A stretch of DNA of 64,000 nucleotides, taken from the NCBI RefSeq assembly GCF_003096835.1, contig NZ_QENZ01000003.1, forward strand, positions 744,001-808,000, in the 5' to 3' direction. Position numbers and translations under genes: made by a program. The notes under the pieces were generated by a model that ran no database searches, was not told where the DNA came from, and saw only the letters and a program-made list of their open reading frames with translations. Of the stretch, positions 45,107-54,509 are shown one piece after another (position 1 is the first letter of the stretch; the number at the start of each line of letters is the position of its first letter). The stretch comes from Balneicella halophila (GTDB lineage: Bacteria; Bacteroidota; Bacteroidia; Bacteroidales; Balneicellaceae).

Positions 45107-46744
45107 ATGCCAAAAGGAATTTACAAAGTACCGACACCTAAGAATGAACCGGTAAAATCATATGCACCTGGTTCGCCTGAAAGAGCAGAATTACAAGCAA
45201 AGGTTAAGGAACTGCGCTCTAAAGAAATAGAGGTGCCAAATTATATTGGAGGTAAAGAAGTATATACCGAGAAGAAAGTGGCAATGCATCCGCCCTATGA
45301 TATCAAGCATACTTTGGGACATTATCATCAAGGGGGTAAAGAGGAGCTGAATTTAGCAATTGATGCAGCTTTAGAAGCCAAGCCAGCTTGGGAAGCTTTG
45401 TCATGGGAGCATAGAGCTTCTATTTTCTTAAAGGCAGCAGATCTTATTGCAGGACCATATCGTCAAAAAATGAATGCAGCTACAATGTTGGCGCAGTCTA
45501 AAAATGCATTTCAAGCAGAGATTGATTCAGCTTGTGAGATTATAGACTTTTTGAGATTTAATGTAAAATATATGACTGAGATTTATGCTCAGCAACCAGA
45601 GTCATCAGACGGAGTATGGAATCGCGTAGAACAACGTCCTTTAGAAGGTTTTGTTTTTGCATTAACGCCGTTTAACTTTACAGCTATTGCAGGAAACTTG
45701 CCAACTTCAGTTGCGATGATGGGGAATACCGTTGTGTGGAAAGCATCACGTTCAGCGATTTACTCTGCAAATGTACTGATGGAAGTATTCAGAGAAGCTG
45801 GATTACCTGATGGAGTTATCAATCTCGTACATGTATCAGGAAGTGTCGCTTCCGATGTTATCTTCTCACATCCTGACTTTGCCGGAATCCATTTTACAGG
45901 ATCTACTGAAGTATTCCAAACAATATGGAAAACAATTGGAAACAATATCCATAATTATAAAACCTATCCAAGAATCGTTGGAGAGACAGGTGGTAAGGAT
46001 TATATTTTTGCACATCCTTCAGCAGATGCAAAAGCCGTTGCTGTAGCGATGACCCGCGGTGCTTTTGAGTTCCAGGGTCAAAAATGTTCTGCAGCTTCTC
46101 GTGCCTATATACCGTCAAGTATGTGGTCTGATGTTAAAGAATACGTACTTGAAGATTTGAAGAATATAAAAGTAGGTTCACCAGAAGATTTTACCAATTT
46201 TGTGAATGCTGTCATTGATGAACCAGCTTTTGATAAGTTAGCAAAGGCAATAGATGATATAAAGGCATCTGAAGATGCTGAAATTATTGCAGGTGGTAGT
46301 TACGATAAGTCAGAAGGATATTTCATTGATCCAACAATTGTTTTAGCACATGATCCTCATTTCTTCAGTATGGAAGAAGAATTGTTTGGACCTATTTTGA
46401 CAGTCTATGTATATGAAGATAAAGAGCTTGACAAAACATTAGATATATTGGATAATACCTCAATGTACGCATTAACTGGAGCTATCTTTTCACAATGTCG
46501 TTATGGAATTGAGAAATTGACTAAGCGTTTAAGAAATACAGCAGGTAACTTTTATATCAATGACAAACCAACTGGAGCAGTTGTAGGTCAACAGCCATTT
46601 GGTGGAGCAAGAGGTTCTGGTACCAATGACAAAGCAGGTTCTATGATTAACCTATTGCGCTGGGTGTCACCAAGAACAATCAAAGAGACTTTCGTTCCAG
46701 CTAAGGATTATATGTATCCAAACTTTCAGCCTGATAGCGAGTAG
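45107..46744 (+). CDS. pruA: L-glutamate gamma-semialdehyde dehydrogenase
   Basis: Oxidises glutamate semialdehyde (P5C) to glutamate with NAD, in proline breakdown. The 545-residue aldehyde dehydrogenase has the general base Glu293 in VGETGGKD, the nucleophile Cys327 in FQGQKCSAASR, the TPFNFTAIAGN cofactor segment (about 187-197), and the PFGGARGSGTNDKAG tail typical of P5C dehydrogenase. No PRODH gene is next to it. A perfect terminator follows. Confidence 0.95.
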   Translation: MPKGIYKVPTPKNEPVKSYAPGSPERAELQAKVKELRSKEIEVPNYIGGKEVYTEKKVAMHPPYDIKHTLGHYHQGGKEELNLAIDAALEAKPAWEALSWEHRASIFLKAADLIAGPYRQKMNAATMLAQSKNAFQAEIDSACEIIDFLRFNVKYMTEIYAQQPESSDGVWNRVEQRPLEGFVFALTPFNFTAIAGNLPTSVAMMGNTVVWKASRSAIYSANVLMEVFREAGLPDGVINLVHVSGSVASDVIFSHPDFAGIHFTGSTEVFQTIWKTIGNNIHNYKTYPRIVGETGGKDYIFAHPSADAKAVAVAMTRGAFEFQGQKCSAASRAYIPSSMWSDVKEYVLEDLKNIKVGSPEDFTNFVNAVIDEPAFDKLAKAIDDIKASEDAEIIAGGSYDKSEGYFIDPTIVLAHDPHFFSMEEELFGPILTVYVYEDKELDKTLDILDNTSMYALTGAIFSQCRYGIEKLTKRLRNTAGNFYINDKPTGAVVGQQPFGGARGSGTNDKAGSMINLLRWVSPRTIKETFVPAKDYMYPNFQPDSE

Positions 46745-46767
46745 TTTCATTTTGTAGCTTAACAATT

Positions 46768-46804
46768 AAAAGCAGTATCTTTTTTCAAGATACTGCTTTT
46801 GCTT
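46768..46804 (+). terminator. Intrinsic terminator after pruA
   Basis: A perfect 14-bp stem, AAAAGCAGTATCTT (46768-46781) with AAGATACTGCTTTT (46787-46800), and a TTTTC loop. Both sides end in A/T runs. The TTG of the next promoter overlaps its end. Confidence 0.9.
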
Positions 46805-46826
46805 TTAGGCTAAATATGTATCTTTG
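46799..46826 (+). promoter_or_regulatory. Promoter of ftsB
   Basis: TTG at 46799-46801, a 17-bp spacer, TATCTTTG at 46819-46826. The ATG at 46831 is 5 nt after the last G, so the message would be nearly leaderless. Confidence 0.65.
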
Positions 46827-46830
46827 TGAT

Positions 46831-47142
46831 ATGAACGTGAAGAAGATATTCAGAAAAAAACATATTAATATAGCTAAGTATGCTATTGTGGCTTTAGTTT
46901 TTATTATATGGGTTGGCTTCTTTGATAATCATAATTTTAAGGAACAGTTCAAATACCAGATGAAAATTAATGATTTAGAAGAGGAGAAAGAGTATTATTT
47001 AAAGAAAATAAGGGAAGATAGCACAAGGTTATCAGAGTTAAATACGAACGACGAGAACCTAGAGAAGTATGCTCGTGAAAAATACTATATGAAGAAGAAA
47101 GGGGAAGAAATATTTCTTGTGAAAGAGAAAAATGAAGACTAA
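46831..47142 (+). CDS. FtsB/DivIC-type septum formation initiator
   Basis: A 103-residue bitopic division protein: a short basic cytoplasmic head, one membrane helix (about residues 15-32), then a coiled coil (about 40-75, LEEEKEYYLKKIREDSTRL) and the family phrase LEKYAREKYYMKKKGEEIFLV. It is expected to bridge FtsL-like and other divisome proteins. An ATG at 46816 lies inside the promoter and is unlikely. Confidence 0.88.
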   Translation: MNVKKIFRKKHINIAKYAIVALVFIIWVGFFDNHNFKEQFKYQMKINDLEEEKEYYLKKIREDSTRLSELNTNDENLEKYAREKYYMKKKGEEIFLVKEKNED

Positions 47143-47166
47143 AGATATTCTTTGCCAATTTAAGTA

Positions 47167-47196
47167 TTGTGTATTACTTAACTTTTTTTACATTTG
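47167..47196 (+). promoter_or_regulatory. Promoter of the DUF3276 gene
   Basis: TTG at 47167-47169, a 19-bp spacer, TACATTTG at 47189-47196: a full consensus match, 40 bp before the ATG. Confidence 0.75.
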
Positions 47197-47236
47197 TACT
47201 GTGTAATAGACCTAAAAACAATTAATTGATTAGAGA

Positions 47237-47623
47237 ATGGAAGCAACAAAATCGGAAGGAAGAGGAAGAGACGATATTTTTTCAAAGGTAGTGAGAGCGG
47301 GTAGAAGAACGTATTTCTTTGATGTAAAGGCTACACGTAATGATGATTACTATCTTACACTTACAGAGAGTAAAAAAAACACTCAAGAAGATGGAACAGT
47401 GCACTATGAAAAGCACAAAGTTTTTCTTTATAAAGAGGATTTTGACAAGTTTGTAGATGGTTTGACTGAAGCAATCAGTTATATCAAAGAACATAAGGGA
47501 GATGATGAGTCAGCAGTCCAAGCAGTCCAGTCTGATGAAGCAAGCACAGAAAATAAACCTGAATCTGAAACAGAAAACGATACTTATTCAGCAGGAATAA
47601 GCTTCGACGATTTATCAAAATAA
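47237..47623 (+). CDS. DUF3276 (PUR-domain) nucleic-acid-binding protein
   Basis: A 128-residue protein. Residues about 10-85 form the PUR-alpha-like domain of DUF3276: DIFSKVVRAGRRTYFFDVKATRNDDYYLTLTESKK is the diagnostic run, here noted by its parts RAGRRTYFFDVK and DDYYLTLTESK. The acidic tail (about 90-120) is disordered. Members bind single-stranded nucleic acid. It lies alone, with its own promoter and terminator. Confidence 0.85.
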   Translation: MEATKSEGRGRDDIFSKVVRAGRRTYFFDVKATRNDDYYLTLTESKKNTQEDGTVHYEKHKVFLYKEDFDKFVDGLTEAISYIKEHKGDDESAVQAVQSDEASTENKPESETENDTYSAGISFDDLSK

Positions 47624-47652
47624 CAGATATGTTAAATACTTAAAATAAGTTT

Positions 47653-47690
47653 AGCATTCTTTCAAAACATAAGAATGCTTTTCTTTTTTA
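47653..47690 (+). terminator. Intrinsic terminator after the DUF3276 gene
   Basis: A perfect 9-bp stem AGCATTCTT (47653-47661) with AAGAATGCT (47671-47679), followed by TTTTCTTTTTT. Confidence 0.85.
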
Positions 47691-47790
47691 TAAATACACT
47701 TCCTGCTTTCATAATATAATTGTTACAATGATCTCAAAGTAGCCTCTTATTTCTCTAACTGCTTAAATTGTAATTATTTTCATAATAAAT

Positions 47791-47821
47791 TTGCGAGGTT
47801 AGTAAATGATTACTACCTTTG
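47791..47821 (+). promoter_or_regulatory. Promoter of the rpsL-to-rpoA ribosomal operon
   Basis: TTG at 47791-47793, a 20-bp spacer, TACCTTTG at 47814-47821. The ATG of rpsL is 127 bp downstream, so a leader of about 120 nt is expected. Confidence 0.8.
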
Positions 47822-47825
47822 CACG

Positions 47826-47947
47826 GCAAAATAGACAGGATTTTCCAATGTGATTTGGGTACAAAAACCTTGTCCTATAAGGGGATAAGAAGTCATTTGT
47901 ATCCTGTTTTTTGTACTTAAATTAGAGGATTTTTTTAAATTATTTAT
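47826..47947 (+). promoter_or_regulatory. Structured rpsL leader
   Basis: Two inverted repeats cross: ACAGGAT (47835-47841) with ATCCTGT (47901-47907), and GTACAAAAA (47859-47867) with TTTTTGTAC (47908-47916). A small hairpin, CCTT-N7-AAGG (47868-47882), sits between. The two long pairings can form only as a pseudoknot or as alternatives, which suits an autoregulated ribosomal leader. With 47624-47825 this makes up the 324-bp gene-free gap. Confidence 0.5.
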
Positions 47948-48331
47948 ATGCCTACAATACAACAATTAGTAAGAAAAGGAAGAAAAAAGCTAGAGACTAA
48001 AAGTAAGTCTGCTGCTTTAGACGCCTGTCCTCAGAGACGAGGCGTATGTGTGCGTGTTTATACTACCACACCTAAGAAACCAAACTCTGCCATGCGAAAA
48101 GTGGCAAGGGTAAGACTCACGAATGGAAAAGAAGTGAATGCTTATATTCCAGGAGAAGGACATAACCTGCAAGAGCACTCTATAGTTCTCATCAGAGGAG
48201 GTAGGGTAAAAGATTTGCCAGGTGTACGTTATCATTTAGTGAGAGGTACATTGGATGCTGCAGGGGTTGCAGGAAGAACGCAACGTCGTTCTAAATATGG
48301 TGCAAAACGTCCTAAAGATGCGAAAAAATAA
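47948..48331 (+). CDS. rpsL: 30S ribosomal protein uS12
   Basis: A 127-residue decoding-centre protein. It has [12 protein letters not shown] at 40-51 and [12 protein letters not shown] at 85-96. The lysines that change in streptomycin-resistant strains (Lys43/44 and Lys88 here) are intact. It is the first gene of the long ribosomal operon, behind a structured leader. Confidence 0.98.
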   Translation: MPTIQQLVRKGRKKLETKSKSAALDACPQRRGVCVRVYTTTPKKPNSAMRKVARVRLTNGKEVNAYIPGEGHNLQEHSIVLIRGGRVKDLPGVRYHLVRGTLDAAGVAGRTQRRSKYGAKRPKDAKK

Positions 48332-48424
48332 AGGTTGTTCCCCAATAAAGGTTGAGTAAATGCATTGCGCGTTGAAGACTAGCATAAGGGCAGCTTTAGT
48401 AGTGAATAACTTTATAATTATACA

Positions 48425-48901
48425 ATGAGAAAATCAAAACCAAAAAAGAGAATTATTCTACCAGATCCTCGTTACAGTGATACGCTAGTAACGCAATTTG
48501 TCAATAATCTAATGTACAGTGGCAAGAAAAACCTTGCTTATGACATTTTTTACGGAGCATTGGATATTGTAGGCAATAAGATGCAAGACAAAGAAGAATC
48601 AGAATTAGAAATCTGGAAAAAAGCGTTGGAAAACGTAACACCACAAGTAGAGGTGAAAAGTAGAAGAATCGGTGGAGCAACATTTCAGGTACCAACTGAG
48701 ATAAACCCTTCAAGAAAAGTTTCTGTAGGGATGAAGAACCTAATACTTTTCGCACGTAAGCGTTCAGGTCGTTCGATGAGTGAAAAATTAGCTGCAGAAA
48801 TTTTAGCTGCATATAATGAAGAAGGTGCTGCTTACAAAAGAAAAGAAGATACCCATAAAATGGCTGAGGCCAATAGAGCATTTGCCCATTTTAGATTTTA
48901 A
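48425..48901 (+). CDS. rpsG: 30S ribosomal protein uS7
   Basis: A 158-residue head-assembly protein binding the 3' major domain of 16S rRNA. It opens MRKSKPKKR and has [16 protein letters not shown] (about residues 76-91), a family landmark, and the [18 protein letters not shown]-like tail. It lies 93 bp after rpsL, with no visible hairpin between, and 30 bp before fusA. Confidence 0.98.
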   Translation: MRKSKPKKRIILPDPRYSDTLVTQFVNNLMYSGKKNLAYDIFYGALDIVGNKMQDKEESELEIWKKALENVTPQVEVKSRRIGGATFQVPTEINPSRKVSVGMKNLILFARKRSGRSMSEKLAAEILAAYNEEGAAYKRKEDTHKMAEANRAFAHFRF

Positions 48902-48931
48902 TCAATAAAAAAAGGAAAGAAATAAAGCTTT

Positions 48932-51046
48932 ATGGCTAAAAAAGATTTAAAATACAATAGAAATATCGGGATTATGGCCCATATTGACGCCGGTAAAACT
49001 ACTACTACCGAGCGTATTCTGTATTACACGGGTATTAACCATAGATTGGGGGAGGTGCATGATGGTGCTGCAACTATGGACTGGATGGAACAAGAGCAAG
49101 AGCGTGGAATTACCATTACTTCCGCAGCAACTACTTGTTTTTGGAATTATAATGATGAAAAATATAAAATTAACATAATTGATACCCCAGGACACGTTGA
49201 CTTTACCGTAGAGGTAGAGCGCTCATTGCGTGTGTTAGACGGTGCAATAGCTACTTTCTGTGCAGTAAGTGGTGTTGAGGCTCAGTCAGAGACTGTTTGG
49301 CGTCAGGCTAATAAGTATAAGGTGCCACGTGTCGGTTATGTGAATAAAATGGACCGTTCAGGAGCTAACTTTTTAAAAGTGGTTGCTGATATAAACGAAA
49401 AGTTAAAAGCTAATCCTATCCCATTGCAATTACCTATTGGGTCGGAAGATACATTTAAAGGTATTGTAGATTTGATAGAAATGAATGCTATCATTTGGCA
49501 TGGTGAAGATGCTGGATTAACCTTTGAAACTGTTGATATCCCTGCCGACATGGTAGAGGAAGCTAATGAGTGGAGAGCTAAACTTGTGGAAGCTGTTGCT
49601 GAGCAGGATGATGAATTGCTAGAGCAATTCTTCGAGGATCCAGATTCTATCACATCAGATAGAATGTATGAGGTGATCCGTAAGGCTACAATTAGTATGG
49701 ATATTGTTCCAATGTTATGTGGTTCTTCATTCAAGAATAAAGGAGTACAACGTTTGTTAGATGCTGTTACAGCATTTTTGCCTTCTCCATTAGATGTAGA
49801 AGCAATTGTTGGAACTGAGCCAGGAACTGAAAATGAAATCCAACGTCAACCATCTGAAGATGAGCCGTTGACTGCATTGGCATTTAAAATTGCAACTGAC
49901 CCATTCGTAGGTCGTTTATCTTTTATTCGTGTGTATGCAGGTAAGATTGAGTCTGGTTCTTATGTATATAACACTCGTACTGATAAGAAAGAGCGTATTT
50001 CACGTTTGTACCAAATGCACTCCAATAAACAAAATGCTATTGATGAATTAGCAGCTGGTGATATAGGTGCTGCAGTAGGTATTAAAGATGTGCGTACAGG
50101 TGATACTTTGTGTGACCAAAAAAATCCAATTGAATTGGAGTCAATGACTTTCCCAGAGCCAGTGATTGGTGTGGCAGTTGAGCCTCTTACTCAAAAAGAT
50201 ATGGACAAAATGTCTATGGCTTTAGGTAAGTTGTCTGAAGAGGATCCTACATTTAGAGTGAAAACTGATGAGGATTCTGGACAAACCGTTATTAGCGGTA
50301 TGGGTGAGTTGCACTTAGAGATTATTATTGACCGTATGAAGCGTGAGTTCAAGGTTGAGTGTAATCAAGGAGCACCTCAGGTGGCTTATAAAGAAGCATT
50401 ATCTACATCATACCGTCATAGAGAAGTTTTCAAAAAGCAATCTGGTGGACGTGGTAAGTTTGCTGATATTATCTTTACAATAAGCCCTGCAGATGAAGAC
50501 TTTGAAGGAGATGGATTGCAATTTATTGATGAAGTAAAAGGAGGTAATATCCCTAAAGAATTTATTCCATCTGTAGAAAAGGGATTTAAGGAAGCGATGC
50601 AGAACGGTGTATTAGCAGGATATGAGATTGAAAGAATGAAAGTTGTTTTACATGATGGTTCATTCCACCCTGTCGATTCAGACCAGTTGTCTTTCGAGAT
50701 GGCTGCAAAAATGGGTTTCAAAGCCGCTGCTGCACAAGCAAAACCTATTTTGTTAGAGCCTGTGATGAAGATGGAAGTTGTTACCCCAGAAGAATATATG
50801 GGTGATATTATAGGTGACCTAAACAAGCGTCGCGGACAAGTTGAAGGAATGGAAGGACGTGCTGGAGCACAAGTTGTAACAGCTAAAGTGCCTCTTTCTG
50901 AGCAGTTCGGTTATGTAACTGTTTTAAGAACACTTTCTTCAGGACGTGCCAGCTCATCAATGGAATTTGATAGCTATGTGGAAGTGCCTAAAGGAATCGC
51001 GAAAGAAGTAGTTGAAAATGCAAAAGGAAGAGCAGATTTGCTTTAA
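48932..51046 (+). CDS. fusA: Elongation factor G
   Basis: Translocation GTPase, 704 residues, five domains. G1 AHIDAGKT is at 16-23; then [11 protein letters not shown] (switch I), DTPGHVDF (G3) and NKMDRSG (G4) follow. Domain IV has the SGGRGKFAD loop. In many bacteria tuf follows fusA; here rpsJ follows after 18 bp, as is common in Bacteroidota. Confidence 0.98.
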   Translation: MAKKDLKYNRNIGIMAHIDAGKTTTTERILYYTGINHRLGEVHDGAATMDWMEQEQERGITITSAATTCFWNYNDEKYKINIIDTPGHVDFTVEVERSLRVLDGAIATFCAVSGVEAQSETVWRQANKYKVPRVGYVNKMDRSGANFLKVVADINEKLKANPIPLQLPIGSEDTFKGIVDLIEMNAIIWHGEDAGLTFETVDIPADMVEEANEWRAKLVEAVAEQDDELLEQFFEDPDSITSDRMYEVIRKATISMDIVPMLCGSSFKNKGVQRLLDAVTAFLPSPLDVEAIVGTEPGTENEIQRQPSEDEPLTALAFKIATDPFVGRLSFIRVYAGKIESGSYVYNTRTDKKERISRLYQMHSNKQNAIDELAAGDIGAAVGIKDVRTGDTLCDQKNPIELESMTFPEPVIGVAVEPLTQKDMDKMSMALGKLSEEDPTFRVKTDEDSGQTVISGMGELHLEIIIDRMKREFKVECNQGAPQVAYKEALSTSYRHREVFKKQSGGRGKFADIIFTISPADEDFEGDGLQFIDEVKGGNIPKEFIPSVEKGFKEAMQNGVLAGYEIERMKVVLHDGSFHPVDSDQLSFEMAAKMGFKAAAAQAKPILLEPVMKMEVVTPEEYMGDIIGDLNKRRGQVEGMEGRAGAQVVTAKVPLSEQFGYVTVLRTLSSGRASSSMEFDSYVEVPKGIAKEVVENAKGRADLL

Positions 51047-51064
51047 AAGTAAACAGATAGTATT

Positions 51065-51370
51065 ATGAGCCAAAAAATTAGAATAAAATTAAAGTCATAC
51101 GATCATAATTTGGTGGACAAATCTGCTGAAAAGATCGTGAAAACTGTAAAAACAACAGGTGCTGTAGTAAGTGGTCCAATTCCATTACCTACTCACAAAA
51201 GAATTTTCACAGTATTACGTTCAACATTTGTGAACAAGAAATCAAGAGAGCAATTTGAGCTTTCTTCATATAAAAGATTAATTGATATCTACAGCTCGAC
51301 AGCCAATACAATAGATGCGTTGATGAAATTGGAATTGCCGAGTGGTGTAGAAGTTGAAATTAAAGTTTAA
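51065..51370 (+). CDS. rpsJ: 30S ribosomal protein uS10
   Basis: A 101-residue head protein, also the NusE partner in antitermination. It shows [31 protein letters not shown] and the RRLIDI-type phrase [10 protein letters not shown]. It links the str part to the S10 part of the operon with an 18-bp gap upstream and 21 bp downstream. Confidence 0.97.
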   Translation: MSQKIRIKLKSYDHNLVDKSAEKIVKTVKTTGAVVSGPIPLPTHKRIFTVLRSTFVNKKSREQFELSSYKRLIDIYSSTANTIDALMKLELPSGVEVEIKV

Positions 51371-51391
51371 TTAATAAACAAGAGTTAAAAA

Positions 51392-52009
51392 ATGCCAGGA
51401 TTATTAGGTAAAAAAATTGGAATGACTTCTGTCTTCGATGAAGAAGGTAGAAATATTCCATGTACGGTGATTGAGGCTGGACCTTGTGTAGTTACTCAAG
51501 TGAAAACTGAGGAGACTGACGGGTACAAAGCTTATCAATTGGCATATGGCGAGAAGCGAGAGAAGGTAACTTCTAAGCCTATGCAAGGACACTTCAAGAA
51601 AGCAAACACAACACCTAAACATTTTGTTGGTGAGTTTGCAGGATTCTTGAAAGATTATCAGCTTGGAGATCAAGTTGGTATCGAAATTTTTGAAAACGTT
51701 CCATTTGTTGATGTCGTAGGTACATCAAAAGGTAAGGGATTTCAAGGTGTTGTAAAACGTCACGGTTTCCGTGGTGTTGGTGATAAAACTCACGGACAGC
51801 ATAACAGATTGAGAGCACCCGGTTCTATTGGAGCATCCTCATGGCCATCTAGAGTATTCAAAGGAATGCGTATGGCTGGTCAAACAGGAAATGAGCGAGT
51901 AAAAGTACAAAACTTACGGGTTTTAAAATTAATTCCTGAAAGTAACTTATTAGTAGTGAAAGGTTCTGTACCCGGAAGTAAAGGTTCATACATAATTATA
52001 GAGAAGTAA
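51392..52009 (+). CDS. rplC: 50S ribosomal protein uL3
   Basis: A 205-residue early-assembly protein near the peptidyl-transferase centre. It has [15 protein letters not shown] at the start and [28 protein letters not shown] and [13 protein letters not shown] in the second half. Its stop overlaps the start of rplD by one base (TAATG), so the two are coupled. Confidence 0.97.
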   Translation: MPGLLGKKIGMTSVFDEEGRNIPCTVIEAGPCVVTQVKTEETDGYKAYQLAYGEKREKVTSKPMQGHFKKANTTPKHFVGEFAGFLKDYQLGDQVGIEIFENVPFVDVVGTSKGKGFQGVVKRHGFRGVGDKTHGQHNRLRAPGSIGASSWPSRVFKGMRMAGQTGNERVKVQNLRVLKLIPESNLLVVKGSVPGSKGSYIIIEK

Positions 52010-52638
52010 TGGAGTTAGTAGTATTTGATGTAAAAGGGAAAGAGACTTCAAAGAAAGTTAATCTCAATGATGAAATCTTTGCAATCACACCGAACACTCA
52101 CGCTATTTATTTAGATGTGAAACAATACTTGGCAAATCAACGTCAAGGTACACATAAATCAAAAGAGCGTGCAGAAATTTCAGGAAGTACCGTAAAGATT
52201 AAGAGACAAAAAGGTACAGGTACTGCTCGTGCGGGTAGTATTAAAAGTCCTATTTTTAGAGGAGGAGGTCGTGTTTTCGGTCCTCGCCCAAGAAATTATG
52301 GTTTCAAACTGAACACCAAGTTAAAGCAATTGGCAAGAAAGTCAGCTTTAGCTATCAAAGCAGGAAAAGAAGCTATTAATGTAGTAGAAGATCTTCAGTT
52401 AGATGCACCAAAGACAAAATCAATGGTACAAATGACTAAGAGTTTTGGAGTAGAAGGTAAGAGAGTGCTTTACGTGACAGCTGATATCGACAAGAATGTT
52501 TATTTATCATCACGTAATTTGCAAAATGTACAAGTAGTAAATGTCAATGATTTAGCTACTTATGACATTATGAAAGCATCGGCTGTATTCTTTTCAGAGA
52601 GCTCTGTAGAGGGATTGGATAAACTTTTCAAACTTTAA
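52009..52638 (+). CDS. rplD: 50S ribosomal protein uL4
   Basis: A 209-residue protein whose loop lines the exit tunnel. The loop carries KQKGTGTARAGSIKSP and GGGRVFGPRPRNY (about residues 64-97). In Escherichia coli L4 represses the S10 operon; no such leader is recognised here. Coupled to rplC, and 14 bp before rplW. Confidence 0.97.
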   Translation: MELVVFDVKGKETSKKVNLNDEIFAITPNTHAIYLDVKQYLANQRQGTHKSKERAEISGSTVKIKRQKGTGTARAGSIKSPIFRGGGRVFGPRPRNYGFKLNTKLKQLARKSALAIKAGKEAINVVEDLQLDAPKTKSMVQMTKSFGVEGKRVLYVTADIDKNVYLSSRNLQNVQVVNVNDLATYDIMKASAVFFSESSVEGLDKLFKL

Positions 52639-52652
52639 ACTAAGGAGAAGTC

Positions 52653-52943
52653 ATGGAGATAATTATTAAGCCGATAATAACAGAACAATTGTCTGAACAA
52701 GCTGAAACACTAAACCGTTACGGTTTTGTTGTAGCTAAAGAGGCAGACAAAGGACAGATAAAGAGAGCGGTAGAGAAAAAGTATGGTGTGAAAGTTACAG
52801 CTGTAAATACGATGATCGTAGGAGGTAAGAGAAAATCACGCTTTACTAAAGCCGGTATGATAACAGGAAGTACAAACTCCTATAAGAAAGCACTGGTTAC
52901 AGTAGCAGCAGGAGATATTATTGATTTTTATAGCAATATTTAA
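52653..52943 (+). CDS. rplW: 50S ribosomal protein uL23
   Basis: A 96-residue tunnel-exit protein, docking site for trigger factor and SRP. It has [10 protein letters not shown] at the start and [19 protein letters not shown] in the middle. AAGGAG (52642-52647), a good Shine-Dalgarno match, precedes the ATG by 5 nt, which is unusual in this phylum. Confidence 0.97.
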   Translation: MEIIIKPIITEQLSEQAETLNRYGFVVAKEADKGQIKRAVEKKYGVKVTAVNTMIVGGKRKSRFTKAGMITGSTNSYKKALVTVAAGDIIDFYSNI

Positions 52944-52951
52944 AAGTAGAG

Positions 52952-53779
52952 ATGGCTATTAGAAAACTAAAACCAACAACACCCGGGCAAAGAGGAAAAG
53001 TGATCAGTGACTTTGCTCAGCTTACACAAGGTAATGCTCCGGAAAAGTCATTGTTGTCGAAAAAGAGTAAAACCGGTGGACGGAATAGCTCTGGTCGTAT
53101 GACAATGAGATATATCGGGGGAGGTCACAAGAAACGTTATAGAGTAATTGACTTTAAAAGAGACAAAGACAACGTTCCAGCAAAAGTTGCTTCTATTGAG
53201 TATGACCCAAATAGAACAGCACGTATTGCATTGTTGAACTACGCAGATGGAGAAAAAAGATATATTTTAGCTCCGCTTAATTTGGCAGTAGGTGCAACAG
53301 TACTCTCAGGAGAAAAAGTAACTCCTGATGTAGGAAATGCAATGGAATTAGGATCTATACCTTTAGGTACAATTGTTCATAACATCGAACTCAGACCTGG
53401 ACAAGGTGCTGTAATGGCACGTAGTGCAGGGACATATGCGCAACTAGTTTCAAGAGAAGGGAAGTATGCACTTCTGAAATTGCCTTCAGGTGAGACTCGT
53501 TTAGTATTAAAAACATGTAGAGCTACAATTGGAACCGTATCCAATGCAGAGCATTTCTCAACTCGTTCTGGTAAAGCAGGACGTTCACGTTGGTTAGGTC
53601 GCAGACCTCGCGTACGTGGTGTAGCAATGAACCCTGTGGATCACCCAATGGGTGGAGGTGAAGGACGTGCATCTGGAGGACATCCAAGATCACGTAAGGG
53701 AGTATTAGCGAAAGGGTATAAAACTCGTGCTAAGAAAAAAGCTTCAAGTAAGTACATTGTAGAAAAACGCAAAAAATAA
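52952..53779 (+). CDS. rplB: 50S ribosomal protein uL2
   Basis: A 275-residue protein required for subunit joining and peptidyl transfer. It has [22 protein letters not shown] and, near the C-terminus, [15 protein letters not shown], which carries the conserved His implicated in the catalytic centre. Gaps of 8 bp on both sides. Confidence 0.98.
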   Translation: MAIRKLKPTTPGQRGKVISDFAQLTQGNAPEKSLLSKKSKTGGRNSSGRMTMRYIGGGHKKRYRVIDFKRDKDNVPAKVASIEYDPNRTARIALLNYADGEKRYILAPLNLAVGATVLSGEKVTPDVGNAMELGSIPLGTIVHNIELRPGQGAVMARSAGTYAQLVSREGKYALLKLPSGETRLVLKTCRATIGTVSNAEHFSTRSGKAGRSRWLGRRPRVRGVAMNPVDHPMGGGEGRASGGHPRSRKGVLAKGYKTRAKKKASSKYIVEKRKK

Positions 53780-53787
53780 GCTAAACT

Positions 53788-54057
53788 ATGAGTCGTTCAT
53801 TAAAAAAAGGACCGTTTATTGATTTTAAGCTCGAAAGAAAAGTGCTTAAAATGAATGATGAAGGCAAAAAAACAGTAGTAAAGACTTGGGCTCGTCGCTC
53901 AATGATTTCTCCTGATTTTGTAGGTCATACAATAGCAGTACATAATGGAAATAAATTTATTCCAGTTTATATTACCGAAAATATGGTCGGTCATAAACTT
54001 GGAGAATTTGCTCCAACACGTACTTTTAGAGGTCACGCAGATAAGAAAAAGAAATAA
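53788..54057 (+). CDS. rpsS: 30S ribosomal protein uS19
   Basis: An 89-residue head protein that touches the A-site tRNA. It opens [11 protein letters not shown] and has [22 protein letters not shown] and [10 protein letters not shown] near the end. It is followed after 37 bp by rplV. Confidence 0.97.
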   Translation: MSRSLKKGPFIDFKLERKVLKMNDEGKKTVVKTWARRSMISPDFVGHTIAVHNGNKFIPVYITENMVGHKLGEFAPTRTFRGHADKKKK

Positions 54058-54094
54058 AGCGTGAGTGACTTTTAATACGTAATATTTACAAATT

Positions 54095-54508
54095 ATGGGA
54101 AAGAGAAAGAAAGAAAGTGCAAAAAAACTAAAAGAGGCAAGGAAGAAAGTTTCCTTTGCAGTCTTGAGAAATAATCCCACCTCACCACGCAAAATGCGAT
54201 TGGTAGCAGATATGGTAAGAGGAATGGAAGTGATGCGTGCATTAGATGTGTTGAAATACAACTCACGTGAAGCTTCTGGTAAAGTTGAAAAACTTTTACG
54301 TTCAGCCATTGCTAATTGGGAGCAAAAAAATGAAGGAGAAACTCCAGAAGAGAGTGGACTTTACATTAAAGAGATAAAAGTGGATGAAGGACGTATGTTA
54401 AAAAGACTACGCCCAGCACCACAAGGAAGAGCACACAGAATTCGTAAAAGATCGAATCACGTGACGCTTGTATTAGGAAGTACAACTGATAATAATATAA
54501 ACGGATAA
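54095..54508 (+). CDS. rplV: 50S ribosomal protein uL22
   Basis: A 137-residue tunnel protein. A Lys-rich N-terminal extension (residues 1-22) precedes the family core [19 protein letters not shown], and the beta-hairpin end reads [19 protein letters not shown]. rpsC starts 2 bp after its stop. Confidence 0.96.
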   Translation: MGKRKKESAKKLKEARKKVSFAVLRNNPTSPRKMRLVADMVRGMEVMRALDVLKYNSREASGKVEKLLRSAIANWEQKNEGETPEESGLYIKEIKVDEGRMLKRLRPAPQGRAHRIRKRSNHVTLVLGSTTDNNING

Positions 54509-54509
54509 T

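Noticed and set aside
47624-47825. tRNA or small stable RNA ahead of the ribosomal operon
   Set aside because: No cloverleaf, no CCA end and no T-loop motif (GTTCRA) is found; the stretch is explained by a terminator and a promoter.
50416-50826. Antisense frame of 136 residues in fusA
   Set aside because: Complement of conserved domain IV/V coding sequence; no promoter or ribosome site.
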